From an uncultured Aquimarina sp. (GTDB lineage Bacteria > Bacteroidota > Bacteroidia > Flavobacteriales > Flavobacteriaceae), in NCBI GenBank assembly GCA_947498785.1, contig CANMLS010000023.1:18616-82615 (forward strand): a stretch of 64,000 bases of DNA, in the 5' to 3' direction. A program made the translations under genes and the position numbers. Shown piece after piece: positions 17,012-26,453 of the stretch. The notes below the pieces were generated by a model that ran no database searches, had not been told where the DNA came from, and saw only the letters and a program-made list of their open reading frames with translations. Numbering within the stretch: the stretch's first letter is position 1; each line of letters begins with the position of its first letter.

Positions 17012-18705
17012 TATTTGGCATTTCTAAGTTCAACAGAATTAATAATTCGTTCGGCGACATCTTTAGCATAGCGATCTTCAATATCATATACCAAAGTTAC
17101 CTGTTGGAATCCTCCATTCTCTGCAAAATTCAACATCAGATAATCATTTTTTTGTTTCTTTTTGGTTACTGGATTTATAATTTCCAGGTTTCCAAATACT
17201 TTTACTCCTTTTGCCCCGCCTAAAGTTTCATATTCTTCATCTTTTACAGAAATATTCTTAGCTCCCATTGCTTCAAAACTACCAACTACTCCTTCTACCA
17301 CTTTATCTAGTTTTACTTCTGTAGGTTGATTATATTGAACTGTAGTTACCACGATATAAAAGTTTCCTACTAGGCTTCCGTATATAAAAGTTTCATTTCC
17401 TTTGAGGGTTTGTTTTTGCTCTTCAGACATTTGATAAGCGTTACGAATAAGCACCTTTGGTGTTGTAACCATAACGGGTGGAGAACCATATCCACTAGTA
17501 ATCCATTCACTTTCTGCTAATTCTTTGGTAGGGTGACCAAATAGCGAATCTTTAACTACATCATATCCTTTAATTGCTATGAAAATTAGCAGTGTTATTG
17601 CTATTAGGGCTACTCCTGCTAAACTCCCAAAGATAATTTTCTTCTTACGCTTTTTTTCTGCAACTGCCTTTCTATATTCTTCATCGGCCAATAGCTCTTC
17701 TTCTGTTGGTTCTGGTATTGCACTCTTTGTTTTATGAATTACCTGTTCGATAACATTACGATCTGCTTTTGCGGTAATCACATCTGGCTTGGATTTGGCA
17801 AATTTTGCCATATCAGCCGTTTTTAAAACACTTTTAAGCTCTTCAACTGTATTTTTATCCAAGTTAAGACTACCAGATCTAATCTCTTCGTCAAGTCTAG
17901 CTATTAATTCGTCGGTAGTACTTTCCATCGCATGGTCATACACTTCTTCATCTATATATTTACGAGCAGTATCACTTAATTGCGAATAATATTCTTTATG
18001 CGAATCTTTTTCTAATAAATGAGATTCATCAATTTTCTGAAGTGCTAATATGGCTCTTTCATAAGCTGGCAATTCATCTTTTTTACTTGCTATGCGTTTT
18101 TTTCTTCTAAACAGGAAAAAAACAATTATTCCTAATATAAGTAATGGAATGCCAATCCACGAAAGCCATTTCTTCCAATCAAAGATGAATTTTGTTTCTA
18201 CATCAACCAGAGGCTTAATTTCGTGCATTTTTTGCTTGGTTGTGTCTACCAAAATATCCCGAACTTCTACTTTAATAGAATCTGTAAAGAAAATCTGATC
18301 TCCTACCATTACTTTTTGTCTTGGAATGGTATAATGACCAGAATCAAATTGAGTTAATGCATATTCTTTAATTAGATTAAATCGTTTTCCGTTTCTAGAA
18401 GTATCTATTTTTTGAGATTCGATGACTTCGAGTGGTGTAAAGGTTTGCCCTTCTGGAAAAACAACAATTTGAGTCGAATCTGCTTCAACCTGCATTGTAT
18501 ATCTTATCTCATCTCCAATATCGATTGTTGTAGAATCGATTGTTGCAGAGACCTGTGCAACTCCTTTAAAACTTATAATCAGAAAGAAAAACACTATAAA
18601 AAACCTTCCTGCCTCATTTTTATTCGCACACAGCCATCCTTGTGCCGCCTTAAAAAGTGAAATAGAAAATATCATATATATACTTCGTAATTTATAATTT
18701 GTCAT
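17011..18705 (-). CDS. BatD-like membrane protein of the bat operon
   Basis: This 564-residue product fills the slot between DUF58 and batA. Its N-terminal region (VSATIDSTTIDIGDEIRYTMQVEAD ... VFPEGQTFTPLEV) is a single beta domain like those of BatD, following a hydrophobic export signal (FFIVFFFLIISFKGVAQ at about residues 33-49). A helix (WLSWIGIPLLILGIIVFFLF) leads to a cytoplasmic helical region of ~130 residues (PAYERAILALQKIDESHLLEKDSHKEYYSQLSDTARKYIDE), as in DUF4381-like proteins. A second helix is at IIFGSLAGVALIAITLLIFI, followed by a periplasmic beta domain. A shorter start is possible, because the first ~25 residues look odd for a signal peptide. Confidence 0.8.
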   Translation of the reverse strand: MTNYKLRSIYMIFSISLFKAAQGWLCANKNEAGRFFIVFFFLIISFKGVAQVSATIDSTTIDIGDEIRYTMQVEADSTQIVVFPEGQTFTPLEVIESQKIDTSRNGKRFNLIKEYALTQFDSGHYTIPRQKVMVGDQIFFTDSIKVEVRDILVDTTKQKMHEIKPLVDVETKFIFDWKKWLSWIGIPLLILGIIVFFLFRRKKRIASKKDELPAYERAILALQKIDESHLLEKDSHKEYYSQLSDTARKYIDEEVYDHAMESTTDELIARLDEEIRSGSLNLDKNTVEELKSVLKTADMAKFAKSKPDVITAKADRNVIEQVIHKTKSAIPEPTEEELLADEEYRKAVAEKKRKKKIIFGSLAGVALIAITLLIFIAIKGYDVVKDSLFGHPTKELAESEWITSGYGSPPVMVTTPKVLIRNAYQMSEEQKQTLKGNETFIYGSLVGNFYIVVTTVQYNQPTEVKLDKVVEGVVGSFEAMGAKNISVKDEEYETLGGAKGVKVFGNLEIINPVTKKKQKNDYLMLNFAENGGFQQVTLVYDIEDRYAKDVAERIINSVELRNAK

Positions 18706-18719
18706 TCTTAAAACCTTCC

Positions 18720-19586
18720 TTATCCTCTTCTTTTAAAATATCCTAATAGTTTCTTTACATAACTTTCATCGATTCTACTGCTCAATGAACCAGCACCACT
18801 TCGAGTAAAGCTATCTGTAAAATAATCTACTCTCTCATGATAATATTTGCTATAATTTGTACGAGTCTTTTTTGAACTAGTATTCACTAATAAAAGTTCA
18901 CCTGTTTCTTCATCTTCCACCTGTACAATTCCAAGGTTTGGAATTTCTTCTTCCCGTCTGTCGTATACTCGTATTCCTGTGACATCGTGTTTTCCTCCAA
19001 CAATCTTTAATGTACGTTGATAATCTTCTGTCATAAAATCAGAAAGAATAAATACGATTGCTTTTTTCTTCATCACATTGGACAAAAACTTTAATGCATT
19101 GGTTATGTTTGTCTTTTTACTTTTGGGTTCGAATTCTAATAATTCTCTGATGATTCGCAATACATGAGACCTACCTTTTTTGGGAGGAATAAACAGTTCT
19201 ATTTCATCTGTAAATAAAATCAGACCAATCTTATCATTATTCTGAGTTGCAGAAAAGGCTAAAGTCGCCGCAATCTCGGTAATAACACCTTTCTTAAATT
19301 GTTCTTGAGTACCAAATAATTGGGATCCTGAGACATCTACCATTAACATCATTGTAAGCTCTCGCTCTTCCTCAAAAATCTTTATATAGGGCTCATTATA
19401 CCTAGCGGTTACATTCCAATCAATATTACGAACATCATCTCCAAATTGATACTGGCGCACTTCACTAAAAGTCATACCTCGCCCTTTGAAAGTAGAATGA
19501 TATTCTCCTCCAAAGATATGATCACTCAGACGACGTGTCTTGATCTCAATTTTTCGAACTTTTTTTAATAACTCCTTGGTATCCAT
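18720..19586 (-). CDS. DUF58 domain protein of the bat operon
   Basis: A 288-residue soluble protein with the DUF58 signature (GRGMTFSEVRQYQFGDDVRNIDWNVTAR cut here to its key part FGDDVRNIDW) and a degenerate VWA-like fold after it (MMLMVDVSGSQLFG, FILSDFMT). It starts with ELLKKVRKIEIKTRRL, the usual start of this family. DUF58 proteins almost always sit beside MoxR ATPases, as here (69 bases downstream of moxR), and are assumed to be VWA clients or partners. It is cytoplasmic, with no helices long enough to cross a membrane. Confidence 0.92.
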   Translation of the reverse strand: MDTKELLKKVRKIEIKTRRLSDHIFGGEYHSTFKGRGMTFSEVRQYQFGDDVRNIDWNVTARYNEPYIKIFEEERELTMMLMVDVSGSQLFGTQEQFKKGVITEIAATLAFSATQNNDKIGLILFTDEIELFIPPKKGRSHVLRIIRELLEFEPKSKKTNITNALKFLSNVMKKKAIVFILSDFMTEDYQRTLKIVGGKHDVTGIRVYDRREEEIPNLGIVQVEDEETGELLLVNTSSKKTRTNYSKYYHERVDYFTDSFTRSGAGSLSSRIDESYVKKLLGYFKRRG

Positions 19587-19655
19587 TGTCTTGATTTACG
19601 ATTTATGATAAAGTGATTTATGATTCTAAAATCATAATTCTAAAATCCAAAATCT

Positions 19656-20657
19656 CTATGGTACTTCAATTTCATTTACAATTTTATTAATGATATCTTC
19701 AGAAGTTACATTTTCTGCTTCTGCTTCATAAGTAATACCAATACGGTGACGAAGTACATCATGAATGATTGCACGTACATCTTCTGGTATTACATATCCT
19801 CTACGCTTTATAAACGCATAACATTTTGCAGCAGTGGCCAAATTAATACTACCACGAGGAGAAGCTCCAAAATTAATTAATGGCTTTAGTTCTTCTAATC
19901 CATATTTTTCTGGATAACGAGTAGCAAAAATAATATCAAGGATATATTTTTCTATTTTTTCATCCATATATACTTCTCTTACTGCTTTTTGTGCATTAAG
20001 AATCTGTTCTATTGAAACTACAGGGTTTACCTGCTCAAAAGACCCTTTTAGGTTTGCACGAACAATGAGTTGTTCTTCGTCTAATTTTGGATAATCTATT
20101 ACTGTTTTTAACATAAAACGGTCAACCTGCGCTTCTGGTAAAGGGTATGTTCCTTCTTGCTCTACTGGATTCTGAGTTGCCATTACCAAAAATGGCTTGT
20201 CTAACGTAAATGTCTCATCACCAATAGTTACTTGTTTTTCTTGCATTGCTTCTAACAAAGCACTCTGTACTTTTGCAGGAGCACGGTTAATCTCATCTGC
20301 CAATACGAAGTTTGCAAAAATAGGTCCTTTCTTGATCGAGAAATCATTCTCTTTCATATTAAAAATTAAAGTCCCTGTTACATCTGCCGGTAATAAGTCT
20401 GGTGTAAACTGGATACGGCTAAAGCTACCATGGACAGCTTTTGATAATGTGTTAATTGCTAATGTTTTTGCTAACCCAGGAACACCTTCTAATAAGATAT
20501 GTCCTTGACCTAATAATCCAATTAGTAATCGCTCGACCATGTGTTTTTGACCTACAATTACCTTGTTTATCTCTAAGGCTAATAAATCTACAAAAGCAGA
20601 TTCTTTTTCTATTTTTTGATTGATTGAAGCAATATCAATAGCACTATTCTCTTCCAT
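19656..20657 (-). CDS. moxR: MoxR-family AAA+ ATPase
   Basis: First gene of the bat operon. The 333-residue AAA+ protein shows Walker A (LEGVPGLAKT), Walker B (FVLADEINRAPAKVQSALLEAM), sensor 1 (VMATQNPVEQEGTYPLPEAQ) and the arginine-finger region (VDRFMLK), all intact. MoxR ATPases are thought to remodel or insert cofactors into VWA-containing partners, here presumably BatA/BatB and the DUF58 protein. The start at 20657 gives the usual length. The 150-base gap to the divergent SDR gene must hold both promoters; I saw only partial matches to TAnnTTTG there. Confidence 0.95.
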   Translation of the reverse strand: MEENSAIDIASINQKIEKESAFVDLLALEINKVIVGQKHMVERLLIGLLGQGHILLEGVPGLAKTLAINTLSKAVHGSFSRIQFTPDLLPADVTGTLIFNMKENDFSIKKGPIFANFVLADEINRAPAKVQSALLEAMQEKQVTIGDETFTLDKPFLVMATQNPVEQEGTYPLPEAQVDRFMLKTVIDYPKLDEEQLIVRANLKGSFEQVNPVVSIEQILNAQKAVREVYMDEKIEKYILDIIFATRYPEKYGLEELKPLINFGASPRGSINLATAAKCYAFIKRRGYVIPEDVRAIIHDVLRHRIGITYEAEAENVTSEDIINKIVNEIEVP

Positions 20658-20910
20658 CTATTTTATTTTTTTAAAGGCGTGAATTTAATACTCATAATCC
20701 AACATTGCAAATTGTAGAAATAATTTTCGCGTTCCTGTTAATTCTTGGTTAAATGTAGTCTGAAAAACCGACAATAAACACAAATTTTGCAGTATATTTA
20801 AACCTATTTTGCAAAAAATTGGACATAACAATTTTCATCACTTTCATGATGAGTTTACAAAAAGACGAAACACTCATGGTTGTGTTGCAAACTTTAAAAA
20901 AAATAAATAC

Positions 20911-21669
20911 ATGCCAGTGAAGACTGCGTTAATTACAGGAGCTACTAGTGGAATAGGAAAATCTACCGCTATAGAATTATCAAAACATAACATCAATCTC
21001 ATCCTTTGTGGTCGAAGACAGGATCGATTAGACGAATTACAAAATGAACTAAGTAAAACAGTTAATACACATACATTGTGTTTTGATGTAAGAGATAAAC
21101 AAAAAGTTTTTTCTGCAATAGAAAGTCTTCCATCTACATTTGACTCTATTGATATTCTTATTAATAATGCTGGAAATGCACATGGTCTTGATCCAATACA
21201 AACTGGAAAACTCGAGGATTGGGATGCTATGATGGATATAAACGTAAAAGGGTTATTATATGTTTCTAAGGCTATAATTCCAAAAATGATCAATCAAAAA
21301 TCTGGTCATATTATTAATATCGGGTCGACAGCAGGAAAAGAAGTATATCCAAATGGAAATGTTTATTGTGCCAGTAAACATGCGGTAGATGCAATAAATA
21401 AAGGTATGCGCATAGATCTCAATAAATATGGTATCAGGGTGGGTGCTGTTCATCCTGGATTAGTAGAAACAGAATTCAGTAATGTACGTTTTAAAGGAGA
21501 TGATAAAAAAGCCGATAACGTATATGAGGGTTTCGATCCATTAACCCCAGAGGATATTGCTGATATTATTGCTTTTGTAGTTACACGACCATATCATGTT
21601 AATATTGCTGATCTTATTGTACTCCCAACAGCACAAGCAACCAGTACGATTGTAAATAAAACTTTATAA
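20911..21669 (+). CDS. Short-chain dehydrogenase/reductase (YdfG-like)
   Basis: The frame opens at 20809, but the family start is the ATG at 20911 (MPVKTALITGATSGIGKSTA), giving 252 residues; the upstream 34 codons have an untypical composition. Classical SDR marks are present: the TGATSGIG cofactor loop, NNAG, the catalytic Ser in IGSTAGKEVYPNG and YCASK for the Tyr/Lys pair. The C-terminus (PLTPEDIADIIAFVVTRPYHVNIADLIVLPTAQA) closely follows the YdfG/L-allo-threonine dehydrogenase branch, which oxidises 3-hydroxy acids with NADP. The exact substrate is not readable from sequence. Confidence 0.9.
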   Translation: MPVKTALITGATSGIGKSTAIELSKHNINLILCGRRQDRLDELQNELSKTVNTHTLCFDVRDKQKVFSAIESLPSTFDSIDILINNAGNAHGLDPIQTGKLEDWDAMMDINVKGLLYVSKAIIPKMINQKSGHIINIGSTAGKEVYPNGNVYCASKHAVDAINKGMRIDLNKYGIRVGAVHPGLVETEFSNVRFKGDDKKADNVYEGFDPLTPEDIADIIAFVVTRPYHVNIADLIVLPTAQATSTIVNKTL

Positions 21670-21757
21670 TTTCTTTATTCTCATTGTATTGTTAGCCCGA
21701 TAAAAATGGCTAAGTTTAGCATGAAAAAATAAATATTGTTTTTTTATGTAAAATAGA

Positions 21758-22894
21758 ATGATTAATAAACGCCTACTTATAAAAAATCTTTTAGCACATA
21801 ATGACGAGAATAGTTTTTATGATAAGAAACTTAAACTTAATATTGGCGAAAAGGAAGGAAAGGCTAAGTTCTTAAAACATATATGCGCACTTTCAAATTC
21901 TAATCCTAAAAACAACTCTTATATTGTTATAGGTGTTGAAGATGAAAATAATCAAATTATAGGAGTTGATTTCTTTGATGATAGTAAGATTCAAAACCTT
22001 GTCAATGCCTATCTGGCTAATCCTCCTATAGTAGCTTATGAAAACATTCCTTTTCCGCACTTACCCAGTGACAAAGTAGTGGGCCTTGTCTCTATAAGAT
22101 CTCAAGAAAATAAAATGTGTTCCCTTCGTAAAAATATCTGGAAATATTATGGGGGATCAGTTTTTTTTAGAGATGGAAGTATTAGTATGCCTAAAGTTTT
22201 TGATCTTGAAATCAAAGATGTAAATTCTGAAATTGTGAACGCTATAGAAAGTCATGCTCAGAATAATATTGAACTTACTTTAGACGGAGTATTTCATTTT
22301 ATGAATTCTAGAACAGACTACAACCCCAACTACAAAGTGTTTAAAGAATATTTTGTTGTTTGCTGGGCAGGTAAAGAGAAGAGACAAAATGGAGAAACAT
22401 ACTATTCGCGAGTTGATATTGAGTTAATCAATGAACATGTGAAATTATTCTATTCAGAGTTGGATGAAGTTAGTATATCCTTAACCGATGATCGATTTAA
22501 AATTGTAGAATATGTGCAATTGGGGTTACAAGATACTTTTCGGTATTACCCTTTAGAAGAAGTTGTAATTACTTTTAATGACAATGCTAGTTATGATATA
22601 GAAAGTAAGCTTCTTTTTGAACCTCCTAAGTTTGATAGAAAGATATTATTTCATTTATACAATACTAATAATACACTTATTGAAAAAATAAAGAATAAAA
22701 TTCCCTTATCAAAAAACGAAGCAAAAGACATTGTAAACCTTCCTGCGACCTATTTGTTATGTTATTTTAATGATTTTAGCGAAGCAAAAGCAAAACTAGA
22801 AGAAGCAAAACCATATTTAAAATCTTATAATGATACAATATATTCGCTTTGTAAAGAGAGTATTAGAATATTAAGAAAAGTACGTTATAGTTAA
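21758..22894 (+). CDS. Schlafen/AlbA_2-like domain protein
   Basis: The N-terminal ~150 residues match the AlbA_2 (Schlafen AAA-4-like) fold often annotated as ATP-binding protein: FYDKKLKLNIGEKEGKAKFLKHICALSNSNP, then YIVIGVEDENNQIIGVD, and YYGGSVFFRDGSISMP. The remaining ~230 residues are mixed alpha/beta (FNDNASYDIESKLLFEPPKFDRKILFHLY) and end in a helical tail. The usual C-terminal winged helix of AlbA_2 regulators is not evident. It has no signal peptide and is separated by 16 bases from the downstream phosphoesterase, so the two may be co-transcribed. Related proteins occur widely in Bacteroidota with no known function; an RNA or nucleic-acid role is only inference. Confidence 0.65.
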   Translation: MINKRLLIKNLLAHNDENSFYDKKLKLNIGEKEGKAKFLKHICALSNSNPKNNSYIVIGVEDENNQIIGVDFFDDSKIQNLVNAYLANPPIVAYENIPFPHLPSDKVVGLVSIRSQENKMCSLRKNIWKYYGGSVFFRDGSISMPKVFDLEIKDVNSEIVNAIESHAQNNIELTLDGVFHFMNSRTDYNPNYKVFKEYFVVCWAGKEKRQNGETYYSRVDIELINEHVKLFYSELDEVSISLTDDRFKIVEYVQLGLQDTFRYYPLEEVVITFNDNASYDIESKLLFEPPKFDRKILFHLYNTNNTLIEKIKNKIPLSKNEAKDIVNLPATYLLCYFNDFSEAKAKLEEAKPYLKSYNDTIYSLCKESIRILRKVRYS

Positions 22895-22910
22895 AAACAA
22901 TAAACCAAAC

Positions 22911-23639
22911 ATGGGTAGAACCTTAGTAATTGGAGATATACACGGAGCATTAAAAGCATTAGAACAACTACTACACAAAGCAGATGTAAATCAGGATGAC
23001 ACACTAGTTTTTCTAGGAGATTATGTAGATGGATGGAGTCAAAGCGCTCCACTAATTTCATTCTTGATTGAACTTGAAAAAACCCATAATTGTATTTTTA
23101 TACGTGGAAATCATGATGAGCTTTGTTATACATGGTTAACTCAAAAAACATATAACCCTGACTGGATTAAACATGGTGGTCAGGCGACAATGGATTCATA
23201 CGCAAAATTATCTCAAGAAGAAATCAATATCCATCTTCTATTTTATAAAAACTTGATCAATTATCATATTGACGACCATAGTCGACTATTTTTGCATGCT
23301 GGATTTACCAATCTTCACGGACCAGACAGAGAGTTTTTTAGCAAATTGTTTTATTGGGATAGAACTCTATGGGAAACAGCTTTGGCTTTAGACCCAAGTC
23401 TTAAAAAAACTGATCTACATTATCCTAAGAGATTACTTCTGTTTAATGAAGTTTATATTGGTCATACTCCTGTTACCAGGATTAATAAAACTACACCTGT
23501 ACAGGCAGCCTGTGTATGGAATATAGACACAGGGGCAGCATTCAAAGGCCCTCTAACTATAATGGATGTTAGCACTAAACAATTTTGGCAAAGTGATCCA
23601 GCATACCAATTATATCCCAATGAAAATGGTAGAAATTAG
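22911..23639 (+). CDS. Metallophosphoesterase (PPP-type serine/threonine phosphatase family)
   Basis: All PPP-family metal-binding motifs are seen in the 242-residue protein: GDIHG (Asp9, His11), GDYVDGW (Asp37, Asp40), RGNHDE (Asn67, His68), LFLHAGF and the late GHTPVT. These bind two metal ions that hydrolyse phosphomonoesters, either protein Ser/Thr/Tyr phosphate or small substrates such as diadenosine tetraphosphate. Size and motif spacing resemble bacterial PrpA/ApaH-like enzymes. It is cytoplasmic and probably co-transcribed with the AlbA_2-like gene just upstream. Confidence 0.92.
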   Translation: MGRTLVIGDIHGALKALEQLLHKADVNQDDTLVFLGDYVDGWSQSAPLISFLIELEKTHNCIFIRGNHDELCYTWLTQKTYNPDWIKHGGQATMDSYAKLSQEEINIHLLFYKNLINYHIDDHSRLFLHAGFTNLHGPDREFFSKLFYWDRTLWETALALDPSLKKTDLHYPKRLLLFNEVYIGHTPVTRINKTTPVQAACVWNIDTGAAFKGPLTIMDVSTKQFWQSDPAYQLYPNENGRN

Positions 23640-23998
23640 AATTTTTAATAGAAAACCATAGAAACATAAAAGTTTTGAGTATTAGTTCTACACCCTATTC
23701 ACAATTAAACAGAATAATACCCTAGTAATTTTTAGAAAACTAGTTTAGCACTTGTGGCGGTTGTACTTCTTGATAAATTATTACAGATATTGGTTTCTCA
23801 AATCCACTGAAACTGTAATCATTTGATTTATAACGATTTTTGTTTTGGGGCTAAGGTTAAAATTGTTAATCTATTCAGAATAATGATTTGTGCAACAATT
23901 ACTCCTGCTAGAAGCATTAATATTTAGGGTATTGTTTTTGATAAACGTTATTATAATAGAGTCTTTTTTATAGAACAAATAATAAAAGTTGATATCTT

Positions 23999-24112
23999 AT
24001 GAAAACAATAATAAATTTTTTAGTGTATTTACTAATGGCGTTTTCTTTGATTTTTATAATTGCGGCAGAAAAAATAGATGTATTACAAAAATCAAATTCC
24101 AAATCAAATTGA
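23999..24112 (+). CDS. Possible 37-residue single-pass membrane peptide
   Basis: A 37-codon ORF (MKTIINFLVYLLMAFSLIFI ...) encodes one hydrophobic helix followed by a short charged tail (EKIDVLQKSNSKSN). It lies in a 734-base gap otherwise lacking long genes. The sequence after its stop, to about 24230, still looks weakly coding in shifted frames (KIEVKKDNFAGNYKK), so this may be the start of a longer decayed gene. Confidence 0.35.
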   Translation: MKTIINFLVYLLMAFSLIFIIAAEKIDVLQKSNSKSN

Positions 24113-24373
24113 CCAAGATAGAAGTGAAAAAAGATAATTTTGCAGGAAATTATAAAAAGTCAAGATGAGTTCAAAATAGAGAAATATAAAAAATACAAGT
24201 TTTAGAAAAAGGAATTTCAATATGAGGAAAAAATAGAAATGGTCTTTTTTTCTATATACCTTGATCAGAGTTGATAAAGGGTTGAAATTATTATTTTCTT
24301 TAAATAATTTTACGATTATTTAACAAAATTTGAAAGTAATACTGTTATTTTAGTGTTTCTAAATTTTGTATAG

Positions 24374-24697
24374 GTGACATTTAAACTTCAAATAACTAAA
24401 GTTTTAATCATTTTTGGTTTTCTTTTAAGCATAGCTAATTACAGTGTGGGATTATTCAATTTCTACAATTGTGATGATAAGAACTCTATAGCTCTTGAAG
24501 AGAATGATAATTCAGAACAAAAAGAAAAGGAGAGTTCTGAGAAGGATGACCAAAAAGAAAAAAACAAAATATCCCAGTTTTATGAAGATAAAGAAGCTAC
24601 TTTGGCAGATTTATTCATAAAACGCTATCCAGAATTTTATATTTTGAATTCGTTAGTATATCTAGAACATAAAACACCCCCTCCCAAGCATTCATAG
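24374..24697 (+). CDS. Small exported protein with Pro-rich end
   Basis: The 107-residue ORF starts with GTG. It has an N-terminal hydrophobic helix (ITKVLIIFGFLLSIANYSVGLF), a single Cys soon after (FYNCDD), an acidic/Lys-rich middle and the ending EHKTPPPKHS. The layout (helix, Cys, charged middle, terminal PPP) is like small Bacteroidota proteins of the HYC_CC_PP type, although the second Cys motif is missing. It lies 142 bases upstream of the first SulP gene and may be transcribed with it. Function is unknown. Confidence 0.5.
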   Translation: MTFKLQITKVLIIFGFLLSIANYSVGLFNFYNCDDKNSIALEENDNSEQKEKESSEKDDQKEKNKISQFYEDKEATLADLFIKRYPEFYILNSLVYLEHKTPPPKHS

Positions 24698-24839
24698 TAG
24701 TTTTCTATGGCTTTATATTTGAAACCGAACTTTTTTCGATTATATCGGTACAACTTTTTGGTTTTAAATAACTTCAAATCAATTTTATTAAAGTCTTTTT
24801 TTAATCATTTGTTTAAAAGAGCAATTAATTTATATAACT

Positions 24840-26426
24840 ATGAACATTTTTAAGAATTTAAAAAATGATCTACCAGCAAGTATTGTAGTATTTTTTGTGG
24901 CATTACCATTATGTTTGGGTATTGCACTAGCTAGTGGAGCTCCTCTTTTTTCTGGTTTGATTGCCGGAATTATTGGAGGAATTATTGTGGGAGCCTTAAG
25001 TGGTTCTAAAATCGGTGTTAGTGGACCAGCTGCTGGATTGGCGGCAATTGTACTTGTATCTATAGACGAATTAGGTGGATATGAAAACTTTTTGGTTGCT
25101 GTAGTATTGGGTGGAATAATACAATTACTTTTTGGTGTGTTAAGAGCAGGAATTATTGGATATTATTTTCCTTCTTCGGTAATTAAAGGAATGCTTACGG
25201 GTATTGGTATTATTATAATTTTAAAGCAAATCCCTCATTTCTTTGGTTATGATTCTGACCCCGAAGGAGATTTTGCCTTTTTCCAGATAGATGGCGAGAA
25301 CACGTTCTCAGAAATAATTAATTCTCTAAACTTTATTAGTCCGGGCGCTACATTAATTGCCGCTTTAGGTCTAGGAATACTCATATTATGGGATAAAGTG
25401 TTAATTAAAAAGGCCAGGATTTTTCAATTGGTACAAGGGCCATTAGTTGCAGTAGCTGTAGGGATTATTTACTATGTTTTGACTAAAGACAGTTCAGGTC
25501 TTGGAATCTCCCCAAATCATTTGGTTAGTGTACCAATACCCGAAGATGTATCATCATTTTTGGGTCAGTTTAGCTTTCCTAACTTTGAGGTAATTTTCGA
25601 GGCAAATGTTTGGATTACTGCATTTACCATAGCTTTAGTAGCAAGTTTAGAAACACTACTATGTGTTGAGGCTACCGATAAGCTTGATCCCGATAAAAAT
25701 GTGACACCAACAAATAAAGAATTACTGGCACAAGGAACTGGAAATATTATTTCTGGAATGATAGGAGGGTTACCTATTACCCAGGTGATTGTTCGTAGTT
25801 CTGCAAATATTCAATCAGGAGGAAAGTCCAAAATGTCAGCAATTATTCATGGGTTTTTATTACTGATTTCAGTAATTTTAATACCTAGGTTGCTTAATAT
25901 GATCCCTCTTTCGGTTTTAGCTTCTGTATTGCTTGTTGTTGGATATAAGTTGGCAAAACCATCATTGTTTAAAAAGATGTTTGTAATGGGTTGGAAACAG
26001 TTTTTACCTTTTACTGTAACTGTAGTAGGAATTGTATTTACCAATCTTTTGATGGGAATTGGACTTGGATTAATGGTTGGTATTGTTGTAATTCTAATAA
26101 AAAGTTATCAAAATTCACATTTTCTTCATATAGAAGATGTAAGTAATGGTAAACGTAGAGTGAATATGACTTTGGCTGAAGAAGTAACGTTTTTTAATAA
26201 AGGAGCAATTTTAAAAGAACTTGATAAACTACCCGAAGGTTCCTATTTAGCATTAGACGTAAGAAAAACCAGGTATCTTGATAATGATATTATTGAAATT
26301 TTAGAAGATTTTTCTGAAAAAGCCAAAAACAGGAATATAGATATTAAACTAATATCTGAAAGAGGTGAAGTTGAAAATCCAGAAAGTTACATTCAGTTTT
26401 TCAAGTTAAGACCAAAAACATCATAA
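24840..26426 (+). CDS. SulP-family anion transporter (probable bicarbonate)
   Basis: This 528-residue membrane protein has the SulP core: about 12-14 helices, the early motif ASIVVFFVALPLCLGIALASGAP, the GSKIGVSGPAAGLAAIV loop, and LETLLCVEATDKLDPDKNVTPTNKEL typical of the Na-dependent bicarbonate/sulfate branch. A reduced STAS-like end (about 440-520, SYLALDVRKTRYLDNDIIEILEDF) closes it. It is followed after 27 bases by a beta-carbonic anhydrase, which strongly suggests that the substrate is bicarbonate. No charge-reversing substitution or truncation was noticed. Confidence 0.9.
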   Translation: MNIFKNLKNDLPASIVVFFVALPLCLGIALASGAPLFSGLIAGIIGGIIVGALSGSKIGVSGPAAGLAAIVLVSIDELGGYENFLVAVVLGGIIQLLFGVLRAGIIGYYFPSSVIKGMLTGIGIIIILKQIPHFFGYDSDPEGDFAFFQIDGENTFSEIINSLNFISPGATLIAALGLGILILWDKVLIKKARIFQLVQGPLVAVAVGIIYYVLTKDSSGLGISPNHLVSVPIPEDVSSFLGQFSFPNFEVIFEANVWITAFTIALVASLETLLCVEATDKLDPDKNVTPTNKELLAQGTGNIISGMIGGLPITQVIVRSSANIQSGGKSKMSAIIHGFLLLISVILIPRLLNMIPLSVLASVLLVVGYKLAKPSLFKKMFVMGWKQFLPFTVTVVGIVFTNLLMGIGLGLMVGIVVILIKSYQNSHFLHIEDVSNGKRRVNMTLAEEVTFFNKGAILKELDKLPEGSYLALDVRKTRYLDNDIIEILEDFSEKAKNRNIDIKLISERGEVENPESYIQFFKLRPKTS

Positions 26427-26453
26427 AGTTAAAAAATAAAAATATTGAATACA

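Noticed and set aside
20809..20910. N-terminal extension of the SDR
   Set aside because: The SDR family starts at MPVKTALITG; the extra 34 codons overlap the likely promoter region.
23640..24373. Mobile-element remnant in the AT-rich gap
   Set aside because: No inverted repeat ends, transposase motif or target duplication was found; only a 37-codon ORF and weakly coding debris.
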